Positions 1 through 9,146 of a stretch of DNA of 45,208 nucleotides are shown here, piece after piece. The position numbers and the translations under genes are program-made. Origin of the DNA: DATMRF01 sp035566435. Lineage in GTDB: Bacteria > Verrucomicrobiota > Verrucomicrobiia > Limisphaerales > UBA8199. The notes under the pieces were generated by a model. That model was not told the DNA's origin. It saw only the letters and a program-made list of their open reading frames with translations, and ran no database searches. Each line of letters opens with the position of its first letter. The first letter of the stretch is position 1. The stretch is from NCBI GenBank assembly GCA_035566435.1, contig DATMRF010000092.1, positions 1 to 45,208 of the forward strand. The letters are read 5' to 3'.

Positions 1-2
1 CC

Positions 3-296
3 CTGAAGCTGGCCGCGCTGCCCGGCTTGCCTCCGCCCACCGTGAAGACCAATTCCACCCTGGCGAAGCTCACAGCCCCGAAGGAGACCGGCCTGCCCGC
101 TCTGGGCACGAACGTCACGGCCGCCGCCGCGAACGACAGCACCGGCAGCAGCGAACTCGGTGAGGATGCAGTTGATGAGAAGCCGGCAGCGCCGGATGCC
201 ACGCTGGATGAGTCCGAGCACATCCTCGTCGATTACCTGGGCCTTTTGCCAAAAGGCAACCTCGTGACTGCCGGCCACGTCTCCGCGCTTCAATAG
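3..296 (+). CDS. 3' end of an unidentified gene (partial)
   Basis: A reading frame enters from the left edge and is open to a TAG at 294-296, giving 97 residues. The peptide is rich in Ala, Pro, Thr and acidic residues (for example LGEDAVDEKPAAPDATLDESE) and shows no domain I recognise. The composition suits a disordered C-terminal tail or linker. After the stop, another frame remains open to about position 505 and contains a very acidic stretch (EDEEEE), so a frameshift or alternative ending cannot be excluded. The gene could also be spurious because most of it lies outside the window. Confidence 0.35.
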   Translation: MKLAALPGLPPPTVKTNSTLAKLTAPKETGLPALGTNVTAAAANDSTGSSELGEDAVDEKPAAPDATLDESEHILVDYLGLLPKGNLVTAGHVSALQ

Positions 297-501
297 GCGC
301 CCGGCTCCGTCGGCGTTATCGTAACCATCGTCGTCCGCGTCATCGATCTGGTTTGCCGATCCGTGTTCAGATCACTCAGGTCGATTACGAGGACGAGGAG
401 GAGGAACATGCCGAACACGAATGGTTCAACCTAGCCGCCACTCCATTACTCGGGAACTCTAATGCCTCATCATCGATTTGCCCGCGCCTTTCTTTGACTA
501 A

Positions 502-530
502 TTGACCTGCCGTTCCCCTTCTTCTAGACT
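502..530 (+). promoter_or_regulatory. sigma70-like promoter of serA
   Basis: TTGACC at 502-507 and TAGACT at 525-530 are separated by exactly 17 bases. Both resemble bacterial -35 and -10 boxes. A start of transcription about 7 bases downstream would fall near 537, only some 5 bases before the serA ATG at 542, which has no Shine-Dalgarno sequence. The rest of 297-541 shows nothing else that I can name. Confidence 0.5.
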
Positions 531-541
531 CCGGCCTCTTT

Positions 542-2140
542 ATGAAAATCCTGGTTTGTGACCCGGTTTCGCCAAAAGGCATCGCGCTGTTACAACAGCG
601 ACCCGAGTTTGAGGTTATCGTGTTGCCCAAGCGATTTGCGGAGGCTGAGTTGGCGCCGGTGGTCAAGGATGTGGTCGCGATGGTGGTCCGGTCGGAAACC
701 AAAGTAACGCGCAAAGTGATCGAAGCGGCGTCTCAATTGCGCGTCGTCGGGCGAGCCGGAGTCGGAGTGGATAACGTTGATGTGGACGCGGCGACGCAGC
801 ACGGCGTGGTCGTCATGAACACTCCCGGTGGCAACACGATCTCCACCGCCGAGTTGTCGTTCGGCATGCTGCTGAGCCTGGCGCGCAAAGTCCCCCAGGC
901 CTACGCCTCCATGACCGCCGGCAAATGGGACCGGAAACAATTTCAGGGCACCGAACTGGCCGGCAAGACTCTCGGCGTGCTGGGCCTGGGCCGCATCGGC
1001 AGCGAGGTCGCCCGCCGGGCCATGGCGTTTGGGATGAAGGTGCTGGCTTACGATCCTTTTCTTACTGAACCCCGCGCTCGCTCTCTGGGCATCGAACTGG
1101 CCGCCGACCTGGACGCCGTCTATCGCGATGCCGACTTCATCACCGTCCACATGCCGGTCACCGACCAGACCCGCGGCATGCTCAACGCCGCAGCGTTCGC
1201 CCGGATGAAACCCAAGGTGTGCCTCGTCAACTGTGCACGCGGGGAGATCCTCGTTGAAGCGGACCTGCTGGCAGCGCTGGATTCCGGCAAGCTTGCCGCT
1301 GCGGCCCTCGACGTGTTTGCGGCTGAGCCGTTACCCGCGGAACACCCGTTCCGCCGACACCCGGCTATCGTCCTGACCCCGCACCTGGGGGCCAGCACCC
1401 ACGAAGCCCAGGAGAAATGCGGCATCGAGGTCGCTGAGGTCATTGCGGGCTACCTGCTCACCGGCGAGGTACGCAACGCGGTCAACCTCCCTTACCTCGA
1501 CGCGAAAACCTACGAACAGGTTAAGCCCTACCTTATTCTGGGGGAAAAGTTGGGCAAGTTGCTGGCGCAGATGGCGCCCCCGCAAGTGGACCGGCTCCAC
1601 ATCACCTACGGTGGCAAAGCCCAGGAATTGCCCAACATCGACCCCGTTACCCGGGCTATCTTGCTGGGCTTTTTATCCCGGGCGTCGGTCAAGGACCTCA
1701 ACAATGTCAACGTGCGCAGCATCGCCTCAACCCTCGGGCTAACGGTTGAAGAGAAGCGCTCGAACGAACCGGTCACGTTCAACGAATGGCTGCATGTCCA
1801 GGCTTTCCGCAACGGCGAAAAGCTCATCTCGGCCGGCGGCACCTTCTTCGGCTCGCCGGACAATCCGCGGATCGTGCGGCTGTTCAGCCAGCCGACCGAG
1901 ATTGTGCCGTTCGGAGTGGTGCTCCTGCTGGAAAACAAAGACCGGCCGGGCATTGTCGGTTACCTCGGCACGCTGTTAAGCAAATACCACGTTAACATCG
2001 CCAGCATGAGCCTCACTCGCGATACCGTCGGAGGCCGCGCCCTTACCGTCTTGAATCTGGACAGCGTGCCCCCGGCCGAGTTCCTCAGCGAACTGGAAAA
2101 GGACCCCGATATCCGAAATGTTAATGTAGTCAAATTGTAG
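542..2140 (+). CDS. serA: D-3-phosphoglycerate dehydrogenase, long ACT-domain form
   Basis: This enzyme oxidises 3-phosphoglycerate to 3-phosphohydroxypyruvate with NAD+, the first step of serine synthesis in the cytoplasm. The 532 residues match the long bacterial/plant form. An outer substrate-binding half is followed by the NAD-binding Rossmann fold (GLGRIG at 148-153), then the catalytic set Arg233 (in NCARGE), Glu262 and His281 (in TPHLGAS). An intervening domain spans about 320-450, and a C-terminal ACT domain about 457-532 (ENKDRPGIVG) is the usual site of serine feedback. The ATG at 542 gives the canonical N-terminus MKILVCDPVS. A good promoter lies just upstream, and the transcript may be almost leaderless. 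The foldase gene follows after 23 bases and may be co-transcribed. Confidence 0.96.
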   Translation: MKILVCDPVSPKGIALLQQRPEFEVIVLPKRFAEAELAPVVKDVVAMVVRSETKVTRKVIEAASQLRVVGRAGVGVDNVDVDAATQHGVVVMNTPGGNTISTAELSFGMLLSLARKVPQAYASMTAGKWDRKQFQGTELAGKTLGVLGLGRIGSEVARRAMAFGMKVLAYDPFLTEPRARSLGIELAADLDAVYRDADFITVHMPVTDQTRGMLNAAAFARMKPKVCLVNCARGEILVEADLLAALDSGKLAAAALDVFAAEPLPAEHPFRRHPAIVLTPHLGASTHEAQEKCGIEVAEVIAGYLLTGEVRNAVNLPYLDAKTYEQVKPYLILGEKLGKLLAQMAPPQVDRLHITYGGKAQELPNIDPVTRAILLGFLSRASVKDLNNVNVRSIASTLGLTVEEKRSNEPVTFNEWLHVQAFRNGEKLISAGGTFFGSPDNPRIVRLFSQPTEIVPFGVVLLLENKDRPGIVGYLGTLLSKYHVNIASMSLTRDTVGGRALTVLNLDSVPPAEFLSELEKDPDIRNVNVVKL

Positions 2141-2163
2141 CACTCTGATAGTATCGATCGCCT

Positions 2164-3291
2164 ATGTTTATGGAAAGAATCACGAAATCGCTCGTCCTGA
2201 TCGCCGCCGCCGCCGCGTGGACCGCCTGGCCTGCCGCGGCGCAGTCGGCCCCTGCCACCAATGCCCCGGCGGCGGCCAAACCGGCTCTCAAGGCCGCTGA
2301 CCTTTTCCCCGATTCCGTCGTTGCCAAGGGCAAAGGGGTCGAAGTCAAACGCAATCAATTGGATGACGAGGTTATCCGCGTCAAATCCCAGATCGCCGCG
2401 CGCGGCCAGGCGATCGCCCCGGAGCAGGCTTCCCTGCTCGAGAAGCAGATTCTCCAGCAGCTCATCCAATTTCAGTTAATCAAAGGCAAAGCCAACGACT
2501 CCGACCGGGCCGACGCTCAGAAGGAAGCAGCCAAATTGTGGGACGATGCCAAGACCCAGCTTGGAACGGAGGACGCCCTTAATCTCCGTCTCAAAGCCCA
2601 GGGCCTCACCCGCGAGGAACTCCTCGCGAAGTGGAGCGATGGCGAGCTGGCCAAAGACGTCCTGATCCGTGACCTCAAAATCAGCATCACTAACGAGGAA
2701 ATCAAAAAATTCTACGACGACAACCCTTCCCAGTTCGAGGAGCCCGAGATGGCCCGGGCCAGCCATATCCTGCTGAGCACTCGCGACATGGCAACCAACA
2801 AAGAGCTGTCGGATGAGCAAAAAGCCGCCAAGCACAAATTGGCCGAGGATCTGCTGAAACGCGCGCGCGCGGGCGAAGACTTTGGCAAACTAGCCAAGGA
2901 ATACTCGGAGGACCCCGGCTCCAAGGACAAGGGCGGCGAATACAAGTTCCCTCGCGGCCAGATGGTGAAGGAGTTCGAGACCGCCGCCTTTTCCCTCAAT
3001 ACCAACCAGGTGAGCGATATCGTTACGACGCAGTTCGGTTATCATATCATCAAGCTGAGCGAGAGGTACCCGGCGCGCAAGCACGAGCTCTCCGAGGTCT
3101 CTCCCAAGATCAAGGATTACCTGACCCAGTCAGCCATCCAAAAGCAAGGGCCGGAGTACCTCGATAAACTGCAGAAAGATGCCAGCGTGGAAATCCTCGA
3201 TGAATCGTTGAAACCAGCACCCCTGGATTCCGCCGCCTCACCGGCCATCCGTCCATCGGCCGAACCGCCGAAAAAGCCCGAAACCAAGTAG
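2164..3291 (+). CDS. exported PpiC-type peptidyl-prolyl isomerase
   Basis: A parvulin-family foldase that should act on envelope proteins outside the cytoplasm. The 375 residues start with a signal peptide (hydrophobic LVLIAAAAAW, Ala-rich cleavage region near AAAQS, residue 28). A helical SurA-N-like segment covers about 55-190. A single parvulin domain covers about 196-302, beginning ARASHILL and ending FGYHIIKLSE, with the typical KDKGGEY-F-RGQM centre. The C-terminus is Pro/Lys-rich and probably disordered. SurA has two parvulin domains and PrsA is lipid-anchored; this protein has one domain and no lipobox, so the name SurA is not justified. ATG 2164 and ATG 2170 are both possible starts, and neither has a clear ribosome site. 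It lies 23 bases after serA. Confidence 0.9.
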   Translation: MFMERITKSLVLIAAAAAWTAWPAAAQSAPATNAPAAAKPALKAADLFPDSVVAKGKGVEVKRNQLDDEVIRVKSQIAARGQAIAPEQASLLEKQILQQLIQFQLIKGKANDSDRADAQKEAAKLWDDAKTQLGTEDALNLRLKAQGLTREELLAKWSDGELAKDVLIRDLKISITNEEIKKFYDDNPSQFEEPEMARASHILLSTRDMATNKELSDEQKAAKHKLAEDLLKRARAGEDFGKLAKEYSEDPGSKDKGGEYKFPRGQMVKEFETAAFSLNTNQVSDIVTTQFGYHIIKLSERYPARKHELSEVSPKIKDYLTQSAIQKQGPEYLDKLQKDASVEILDESLKPAPLDSAASPAIRPSAEPPKKPETK

Positions 3292-3352
3292 GCTGCCCGG
3301 TCGGCTCCCAAAAGTTCGAGATCCGGAAGTCCACCTAATCGGCGATCACCGG

Positions 3353-4423
3353 TCACCGATTACCCATCACTAATTTCTCTTCTCGTTGCGCTCTTGGCGT
3401 TCCTTGCGGCTGGCCGTGCTGCTTCATCAGCTCTTCCGCAATTTGCACCGCGTTGAGCGCGGCGCCTTTCAAGAGCTGGTCGCCGGAAACCCAGAAGGCG
3501 AGGCCGTTGTCCATCGCGCAATCCTTCCGCAGCCGGCCCACGGCGCAGTCGTATTGTTCGGCCAAGTACAGTGGCAACGGGTATTGGTTCTTCGCCGGCT
3601 CATCGATGACCTGTAGCCCCGGCGCCTGCTTCAAGACCTCGCGCGCCGACTCGACGGTCACCGGTTTCTCGAACTCGGCGCTGACGGCGACCGAGTGCGC
3701 CCGGTAAACGGGCACCCGCACGCAGGTAACGCTCGCGCGGAAAGCCGGGTGATGCATGATCTTGCGGCCCTCGTTCTCCATCTTCATCTCTTCTTTGGTG
3801 TAGCCTGTCGCCAGGAATGAGTCCACGTGCGGCAACACGTTGAACGCGATCTGGTGCGGATACACCTCCCGTGTGACTGGCTGGCCTTTGACGACCTGGC
3901 CGACCTGCCGCTCCAGTTCCGCGATCGCTTTCGCCCCGGTCCCGGAAACCGCCTGGTAGCTCGACGCGAAAATGCGCTTGCAGCCAAACGCCTGGTGGAG
4001 CGGATAAAGCGCCATGAGGGTGATCGCCGTGGTGCAATTCGGATTGGCGATAATGCCCCGGTGCCGCTTCACATCGGCCGCGTTAATCTCGGGAATCACC
4101 AACGGGACCTTGTCATCCATGCGGAACGCGCTCGAGTTGTCGATGACGACGCATCCGGCTTGTGCAGCAATTGGCGCGAACTCTTTCGAAATGCCGCCCC
4201 CGGCGCTGAACAACGCGATGTCGATCCCGCGAAAGGAGTCTTTCGTCAGCTCCTTAACCGTGACCTCCTGGCCTCGAAACTTGAGCTTCTTGCCTACGGA
4301 ACGGGCCGAAGCGAGGAGCGTCAGTTTCCCCACCGGGAAATTGCGCTTCTCCAGGGTCTTGATCATTTCGATGCCGACGGCGCCCGTCGCGCCGACCACG
4401 GCCACATGCGGTTCTCGATTCAT
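3353..4423 (-). CDS. asd: aspartate-semialdehyde dehydrogenase
   Basis: It reduces 4-phospho-aspartate to aspartate semialdehyde with NADPH, at the branch point to lysine/diaminopimelate, threonine and methionine. The 356 residues begin with the nucleotide-binding GATGAVG at 11-17. The active-site Cys is Cys130 in NPNC, and the acid/base His is His243 in RVPVYRAHS. The fold is complete by about residue 335. The last 20 or so residues (GTPRAQREEKLVMGNR) extend past the usual end and are encoded by DNA that resembles the dispersed word repeats of this genome: AAGGAACGCCAAGAGCGC-like, then GTGATGGGTAATCGGTGA-like, which supplies the stop. It converges on the foldase gene with 61 bases between. 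Confidence 0.95.
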   Translation of the reverse strand: MNREPHVAVVGATGAVGIEMIKTLEKRNFPVGKLTLLASARSVGKKLKFRGQEVTVKELTKDSFRGIDIALFSAGGGISKEFAPIAAQAGCVVIDNSSAFRMDDKVPLVIPEINAADVKRHRGIIANPNCTTAITLMALYPLHQAFGCKRIFASSYQAVSGTGAKAIAELERQVGQVVKGQPVTREVYPHQIAFNVLPHVDSFLATGYTKEEMKMENEGRKIMHHPAFRASVTCVRVPVYRAHSVAVSAEFEKPVTVESAREVLKQAPGLQVIDEPAKNQYPLPLYLAEQYDCAVGRLRKDCAMDNGLAFWVSGDQLLKGAALNAVQIAEELMKQHGQPQGTPRAQREEKLVMGNR

Positions 4424-4462
4424 ATAAAGGGCTCAGAATATACTGATCAATAGCAGGAAATG

Positions 4463-5443
4463 TCAATTCACTCGAAATCCCGGCAGGACGCGGCTGCTGG
4501 CCCTGGTGGCGGTGGCAAATTGGAATTCCTTGTCCGTGCCGGCGGCCCCGTAGCGGCCCTGTTTGTCCAGCGCGACAAAGTTGATGCTCAAATTCAGGCC
4601 TTTGGGGTCCTGCCGCGCGATGCGCCGGATGGTCTGCTCGCAGGCGGCCTGCGGGTGGAGTCCCTGCCGCATGTACTCGACGACCAGAAATGAACCGCAG
4701 TAGCGCATCACGTTCTCGCCGACGCCGGTCGCTCCCGCGGCGCCCACGTGGTTGTCCACGTAGAGGCCGCTGCCAATGATGGGCGAGTCCCCCACTCGGC
4801 CCGGGAGTTTGCCCGCCAGTCCGCTCGTGGAACACCCGCCGGCGATGGTGCGATCGGCGCCCAGTACCAGGAGTGCGATGGTGTCGTGGTTCCCCTTTTT
4901 CGGTTCAGCCGCCCGGGCTGGCTGGCTGGACGAACGGTCCTTCCACTTTTCGTACGCCTCGCGTGAGTTCACTTCCACACCCTCCAGGCCCTGTTCCAGA
5001 GCAAACATCCGGGCGCCCTCGCCGACAAGCATTACGTGCGACGTTTTTTCCATTACGAGCCGTGCGGCGGAGATGGGGTGTCGAATGCCTTCAAGGGCGG
5101 CGACGCTCCCGGCCCGATGGCCCGGGCCTGACATGATGCAGGCATCCAACTGCACCACGCCGGCGGCATTCGGTTTGCCCTTGAGCCCGACGGAGGTGAC
5201 CGCCGGATCCACCTCCGTTACCTGGATGCCCCACTCGACGGCGTCGAGAATCGACCCACCCTCGAGCAAAGTTTTTAGGGCGGCATCGTTGGCCGGTTTA
5301 CCAAACGGCCAGGTGGAAACGATCAAAGGGGCCTCACCGCCGGAGCCGGCGGCGGATTCTGCGCCGTACGCCGAAGGCACGACGGCGCCGCCCAAAAGCC
5401 CGAGAGCCGACTGGCCCAGAAAATTGCGTCGTGAAACGTTCAT
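4463..5443 (-). CDS. exported glycosylasparaginase / isoaspartyl peptidase family (Ntn hydrolase)
   Basis: A 326-residue N-terminal-nucleophile hydrolase. This family cleaves the GlcNAc-Asn bond of glycoasparagine or hydrolyses asparagine/isoaspartyl peptides. It is made as a precursor that self-cleaves before a Thr. Here the cleavage motif is His186-Asp187-Thr188 followed by IALLVL, so Thr188 would be the mature nucleophile. The substrate-pocket motif STWPFG lies at 43-48, and GRVGDSPIIGSG after the nucleophile is typical. The N-terminus MNVSRRNFLGQ is a twin-arginine signal, which supports export in folded form and favours the ATG at 5443 over an upstream in-frame start at 5524. The exact substrate cannot be read from sequence, but glycoprotein-derived Asn-GlcNAc is the family default. 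Confidence 0.88.
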   Translation of the reverse strand: MNVSRRNFLGQSALGLLGGAVVPSAYGAESAAGSGGEAPLIVSTWPFGKPANDAALKTLLEGGSILDAVEWGIQVTEVDPAVTSVGLKGKPNAAGVVQLDACIMSGPGHRAGSVAALEGIRHPISAARLVMEKTSHVMLVGEGARMFALEQGLEGVEVNSREAYEKWKDRSSSQPARAAEPKKGNHDTIALLVLGADRTIAGGCSTSGLAGKLPGRVGDSPIIGSGLYVDNHVGAAGATGVGENVMRYCGSFLVVEYMRQGLHPQAACEQTIRRIARQDPKGLNLSINFVALDKQGRYGAAGTDKEFQFATATRASSRVLPGFRVN

Positions 5444-5656
5444 AAGACGATGTGGGTGTTGTGTCGCAGATCCTAACCGAGTGGTGAAGCCGAGGCCAGC
5501 CGAACTTTGGCCTCGGATTCCCAAGACCCTTTGCGCATGCCTGTGTGAGCCTTTGCGTTAAGGATTTCGAGCGAATAAATACGGCTGAGGCGGTTTAGCG
5601 TACGCCAGGTCCCATAAGTGCTGTTCGCAGGCCGACGACCGGATTATCCTCAAGGC

Positions 5657-5929
5657 ATGGACGAGCCGGTTGAGCTGCCGATCGATGGGGTGCTGGATCT
5701 GCACACGTTCAAGCCGTCGGAGGTGAAGGACCTTGTGCCGGACTACCTGGCGGCTTGCCTGGAACGCGGCATCTTCCAAGTCCGGATCATCCACGGCAAG
5801 GGCATCGGCAACCTTCGGCGCACTGTCCATGCCATCCTGGCGAAGCATCCGCATGTCGTTTCCTTCGCGCTCGACCATCCCGAATACGGCGGCTGGGGCG
5901 CCACGATTGTGCATCTGCGCAGGCCGTGA
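5657..5929 (+). CDS. small Smr-domain protein
   Basis: A 90-residue stand-alone Smr domain (named after the MutS2 C-terminus). Smr domains bind branched DNA or RNA and many have nicking endonuclease activity. The motifs are LDLHTF at 13-18, the signature IHGKGIGNLR around 46-55, and YGGWGATIVHL near the end in place of the usual GGxGvtiV. ATG 5657 is chosen because it is preceded by CAAGG and starts right before the domain; a GTG at 5618 would add 13 residues. It is divergent from the asparaginase and convergent with the exported protein downstream. Possible roles are RNA turnover or repair. Confidence 0.85.
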   Translation: MDEPVELPIDGVLDLHTFKPSEVKDLVPDYLAACLERGIFQVRIIHGKGIGNLRRTVHAILAKHPHVVSFALDHPEYGGWGATIVHLRRP

Positions 5930-5933
5930 CTGA

Positions 5934-5964
5934 GGCCGTCATCTGTGGGCTGCAACCGACGGCC
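5934..5964. terminator. possible hairpin between convergent genes
   Basis: GGCCGTC at 5934-5940 pairs with GACGGCC at 5958-5964 across a 17-base loop, just after the smr stop. There is no T-run on either side, so intrinsic termination is not demonstrated. The position between convergent genes is the main support. Confidence 0.25.
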
Positions 5965-6046
5965 CTCGGCACTCAGACTCCTTCGGCCTGAAGTATTCCG
6001 GTCTGGCGCCACGTCAGCGGCGTCAGGGCCAAAGCGAAGAAACGAA

Positions 6047-8524
6047 CTACGGGCTAGTGACCCTGAAGAACTGAGGACCGGCTCCGATGGCGACGGTCTG
6101 CGGGTTCTGTGAGCCCAAGTTGCTCCACACCGTATGCGCGGATAGGGTGCCCGCCTGTTGCAGGATGAAGCCGGGTCCGTTGGTCCAGGAGATGATTACG
6201 TTGGTGCCGCTCTTCCTGATAGAGAGCACTGGCGGAAGGGTTCCGGGCGGCGCCAGCGGGTTCTGGAAATCGACCCAGACGAAATTGAAATCCGCGTCGC
6301 GAAGCGTGACCACGCCCTCACCACCGCCGCTCACATCGACATAACGCGACTCGATGATGAATGCGTTGGCGGGCGTGTTCGTGCCGCCGTATTCATAGGA
6401 CAACAAACTGGTGTCCACGACGTTGGTCAGACCTGTCGGTTGATTGGCAAGATAACCGGAATTCTGCAACAGCAACATGCCGTTGGTGCCGGCTTTGCCG
6501 GGAATGGTCAGCGCATAACGTCCGGTGGAGAGGCGCTGGACGTTGAAGCTGCCGGCGCTCTGAATAACGGCGGCGTTCGTTCCGCGGATGTGGCCGCCGA
6601 CGAGGTTGTCCGCATTCCAGGGGATGTAGAGGAAGGAGAAGCTCGAACCGGCGTCGGAAGCGCCGGTCGTGGCATACACGGTGGGATCGGCCTTGCTGGT
6701 TTCGATGTCGCGCACGGCGACGTACCACCCGGAACCGTCAGTCAACGCCGCGTTGTTGGCGGACGGACCCCGAATGCCGGCATTCTCGTCGTTTCCGACC
6801 GTGAAGAGCATCCCGTTGGTAGCCGAGTTCACACCAGGCAATTGCAGGATCGCCAGGCCGCTATAGGTTCCGCCGCCTGTAGTGTCCACCCACGAGAGAA
6901 TGTTGGTCGGCGAATTGTAGAAACTCTGACCGCCCTTAGCGGTGAATCCAGAGACCGCCGACCCGCTATGCAGCCCCCAGCCATCGCCATGCTTCCAGTG
7001 CGGCCTTCCGGGGTTGAGGGTATCAACTGAAGAAGCGTCGATGTAACCGGCCTTCCAGCCTTGGTCGTACGGGAACCACGCCAGCGAAATGGGTATCGCG
7101 CATCGTTGGAGCGAGCCGGACGTGGGACCGCCCGTCGTGACGGAACCGGTGACCAGCTTGGTGGAACGTGTATAGAACTGCCCGCCCCGGAAATGGCCAC
7201 CGACCATGTCATAGCCCTTGCCTGTGGCGATGCCGTCCAGTTGGACGTAGCTCGCCGCATAAAAGAATGGGGATTGGTCATTCCAGGCCTGCCCGTTCTT
7301 GCGGACGGTGGTCATGACAAAGCCGTAATTGGGCGAAGGCGTCCAGGCCTGCGATGCGGGAACGCTTGGGTCGCCGATACCGATGCGCTCGCGGAGCGGG
7401 TTCGAGTACGGCCCCAGGTTCTGCAGGGCCAGCGCCGGGTCGCGCGGGCTGAGCAGGAAATCGAATGCGCCGGCCTGATATCGGGCGACGGAAAAACCGC
7501 CGGGCGTCTGGCTGTTGACGCCGGCAATCACGTCGCGCGCAACGCTGCCGAAGCCGCCGCTGTTCCAGACAATCTGCTGGGGCGCGCCCTGGCTGGATTG
7601 CACGATATCGGAGGGATAGCCCATTCCATCGGCTGGGAGGCTAGCATCCCAGTTGACGGCGAGCACCTGTTTGTTCGGGAACGTACCCGGTCCGTTGGTG
7701 CTCGGGACCGGCACTCCGTTGGTGGACGGGATGCTCGGAGGCGTGGGAGTCGGCCCATAGCTGGCGTAGGTCGAGGTGACTGTGTGAGTAGTATCACTGA
7801 TGACCCCGTTGTGGGCAACCGTGCTCAAACCGACATAAACGGTTTTCGGAAAATTAGTTCCGGCAGGCATCACCGTCAGCAGTTGCCAGCCATTGGTGCT
7901 GAATGGGCTGGCCCCGGCCGGAAAGTCCGTGGTGTTCGTCGTGGCGAAATAGCTCATGAACTTGTCGCCCCGGCGTTGGATGCGGAGCCACACATCAGGA
8001 TAGGTGCAGTAGCCGAAATCGGTCGTGTCGCCACCGTAATTGAGTGCTTTCCCGGGCAGGTCGTCAGTGTCGATAGCTGCATCAAGCCGGCCGATGCTCT
8101 CGATCTGGCCGTTACGGCCGGACGGCGCCAGCGGCAAAGCGCTGATCTGGTAGTCGAAGCTCCCCGGATCCAAAGTTGCCCTCACCATCAGTGACCCCTT
8201 TGGCGAATCCTGCCCCGCTGGGTCCGTGGCGGTGACATCCATCACGCGAACACGGATGTCGAAATCTCCGGTCACTTGCTGGTACGCGTACGTGAAAGAA
8301 TCCGGCGCGCCGTAGGTGTCCCCACCACCGGCGGTGATGGAGATGGAGCCGTCCCCATTGGTGACAACGATCGGCGGTATGGGATTGTTAATGTTCACCA
8401 AGGTCAACCCCCATTGGATTTGCTGCGCCTGAGCGGTGAAGAACGCAAAGATGGAAAGTAAAACGGCCGCGCCCCATGACGTCAGCCTGGGAGTTCGGTG
8501 TTTGCGAGTCGAGATCGATTTCAT
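6047..8524 (-). CDS. large exported protein with beta-sandwich domains
   Basis: An 825-residue secreted protein of unknown function. The signal peptide ends near residue 33 (FFTAQAQ). The first ~240 residues (TGDFDIRVRVMDV, SLMVRATLDPG, DVWLRIQRRGDKFMSYF) resemble the DUF1349/concanavalin-like sandwich found in secreted carbohydrate-related proteins. A Thr/Pro/Ser linker near 255-275 leads to a second long region with no named domain. The C-terminus (about 765-825: VIISWTNGPGFILQQAG...WSNLG...QFFRVT) is a small module common at the end of exported verrucomicrobial proteins and may serve sorting or anchoring. It stands alone, convergent with smr. A surface or secreted polymer-binding role is only inference. 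Confidence 0.8.
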   Translation of the reverse strand: MKSISTRKHRTPRLTSWGAAVLLSIFAFFTAQAQQIQWGLTLVNINNPIPPIVVTNGDGSISITAGGGDTYGAPDSFTYAYQQVTGDFDIRVRVMDVTATDPAGQDSPKGSLMVRATLDPGSFDYQISALPLAPSGRNGQIESIGRLDAAIDTDDLPGKALNYGGDTTDFGYCTYPDVWLRIQRRGDKFMSYFATTNTTDFPAGASPFSTNGWQLLTVMPAGTNFPKTVYVGLSTVAHNGVISDTTHTVTSTYASYGPTPTPPSIPSTNGVPVPSTNGPGTFPNKQVLAVNWDASLPADGMGYPSDIVQSSQGAPQQIVWNSGGFGSVARDVIAGVNSQTPGGFSVARYQAGAFDFLLSPRDPALALQNLGPYSNPLRERIGIGDPSVPASQAWTPSPNYGFVMTTVRKNGQAWNDQSPFFYAASYVQLDGIATGKGYDMVGGHFRGGQFYTRSTKLVTGSVTTGGPTSGSLQRCAIPISLAWFPYDQGWKAGYIDASSVDTLNPGRPHWKHGDGWGLHSGSAVSGFTAKGGQSFYNSPTNILSWVDTTGGGTYSGLAILQLPGVNSATNGMLFTVGNDENAGIRGPSANNAALTDGSGWYVAVRDIETSKADPTVYATTGASDAGSSFSFLYIPWNADNLVGGHIRGTNAAVIQSAGSFNVQRLSTGRYALTIPGKAGTNGMLLLQNSGYLANQPTGLTNVVDTSLLSYEYGGTNTPANAFIIESRYVDVSGGGEGVVTLRDADFNFVWVDFQNPLAPPGTLPPVLSIRKSGTNVIISWTNGPGFILQQAGTLSAHTVWSNLGSQNPQTVAIGAGPQFFRVTSP

Positions 8525-8600
8525 GACATCGTATGGAGACAGGGCTTTGGTTAAGTGTTTTTTTCCGAAGCCTAATTAATTACTCGATGAAGTCCAAAAG

Positions 8601-9035
8601 TCAATCGTGGGCCACGTCGTCGGGCAACTCGTTGGCGTCATCCGGGCGATGCGGAAAATGGCGGGCGAGCAATTCGCCGGCTTTCTGGACACCGTGAATA
8701 ATGCCGCTCGTGAATTCGGATTTGGCGAAGTGGCCGGACATCTCCGCGGCCAACTCTTTCCAAAAACTTTCGCCGCAGCGGGTGTGAACGGCCACGTCAC
8801 CCACCACGGCGAACCGGCGCGAGCGTGGGGCGACAAAGATCAACACGGCGTTGCGTTCGCGCGTCTTCTCCATCCCCATTTGCACGAAATGCGCCTGCGC
8901 GGCTTCAACCGGGTCTGTGACCTGCTTCCGAGTAATAAACACCCGGATCTCGCCGGAGGTCTTTTTCTCGGCCTCGCGAATCGCGGCGACGATGTCGTCG
9001 TGGCGCAGTTGCTTCAAAAATTTCGCGCCGGTCAT
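8601..9035 (-). CDS. TPM-domain protein, cytoplasmic-type
   Basis: A 144-residue protein built of one TPM domain (TPM_phosphatase, named after TLP18.3, Psb32 and MOLO-1). The segment AAIREAEKKTSGEIRVFI is followed by RNAVLIFVAPRSRRFAVVGD and a helical tail. It lacks a signal peptide when started at ATG 9035 (MTGAKFLKQLRHDD); upstream in-frame sequence to 9206 reads through a repeat hairpin and is not protein-like. It is the last gene of a LemA-TPM-TPM cluster. Such clusters recur in bacteria, with the TPM partners usually being membrane-associated; the activity is not settled. Confidence 0.85.
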   Translation of the reverse strand: MTGAKFLKQLRHDDIVAAIREAEKKTSGEIRVFITRKQVTDPVEAAQAHFVQMGMEKTRERNAVLIFVAPRSRRFAVVGDVAVHTRCGESFWKELAAEMSGHFAKSEFTSGIIHGVQKAGELLARHFPHRPDDANELPDDVAHD

Positions 9036-9146
9036 AAAATGCTTCCCGAATGGAGAATCTGCCTGTAGAAGAGCGGAGAGGATGGGTCTCCAAAATGACC
9101 AACGGGTGCAGGTTCTAGGCTCGCGAGTGAACAGGCTGGAGCGGCC

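Noticed and set aside
6158..8194. Long plus-strand frames opposite the 825-residue exported protein
   Set aside because: High GC keeps the antisense frames open; no domain or signal is visible, while the minus strand gives a clear secreted protein.
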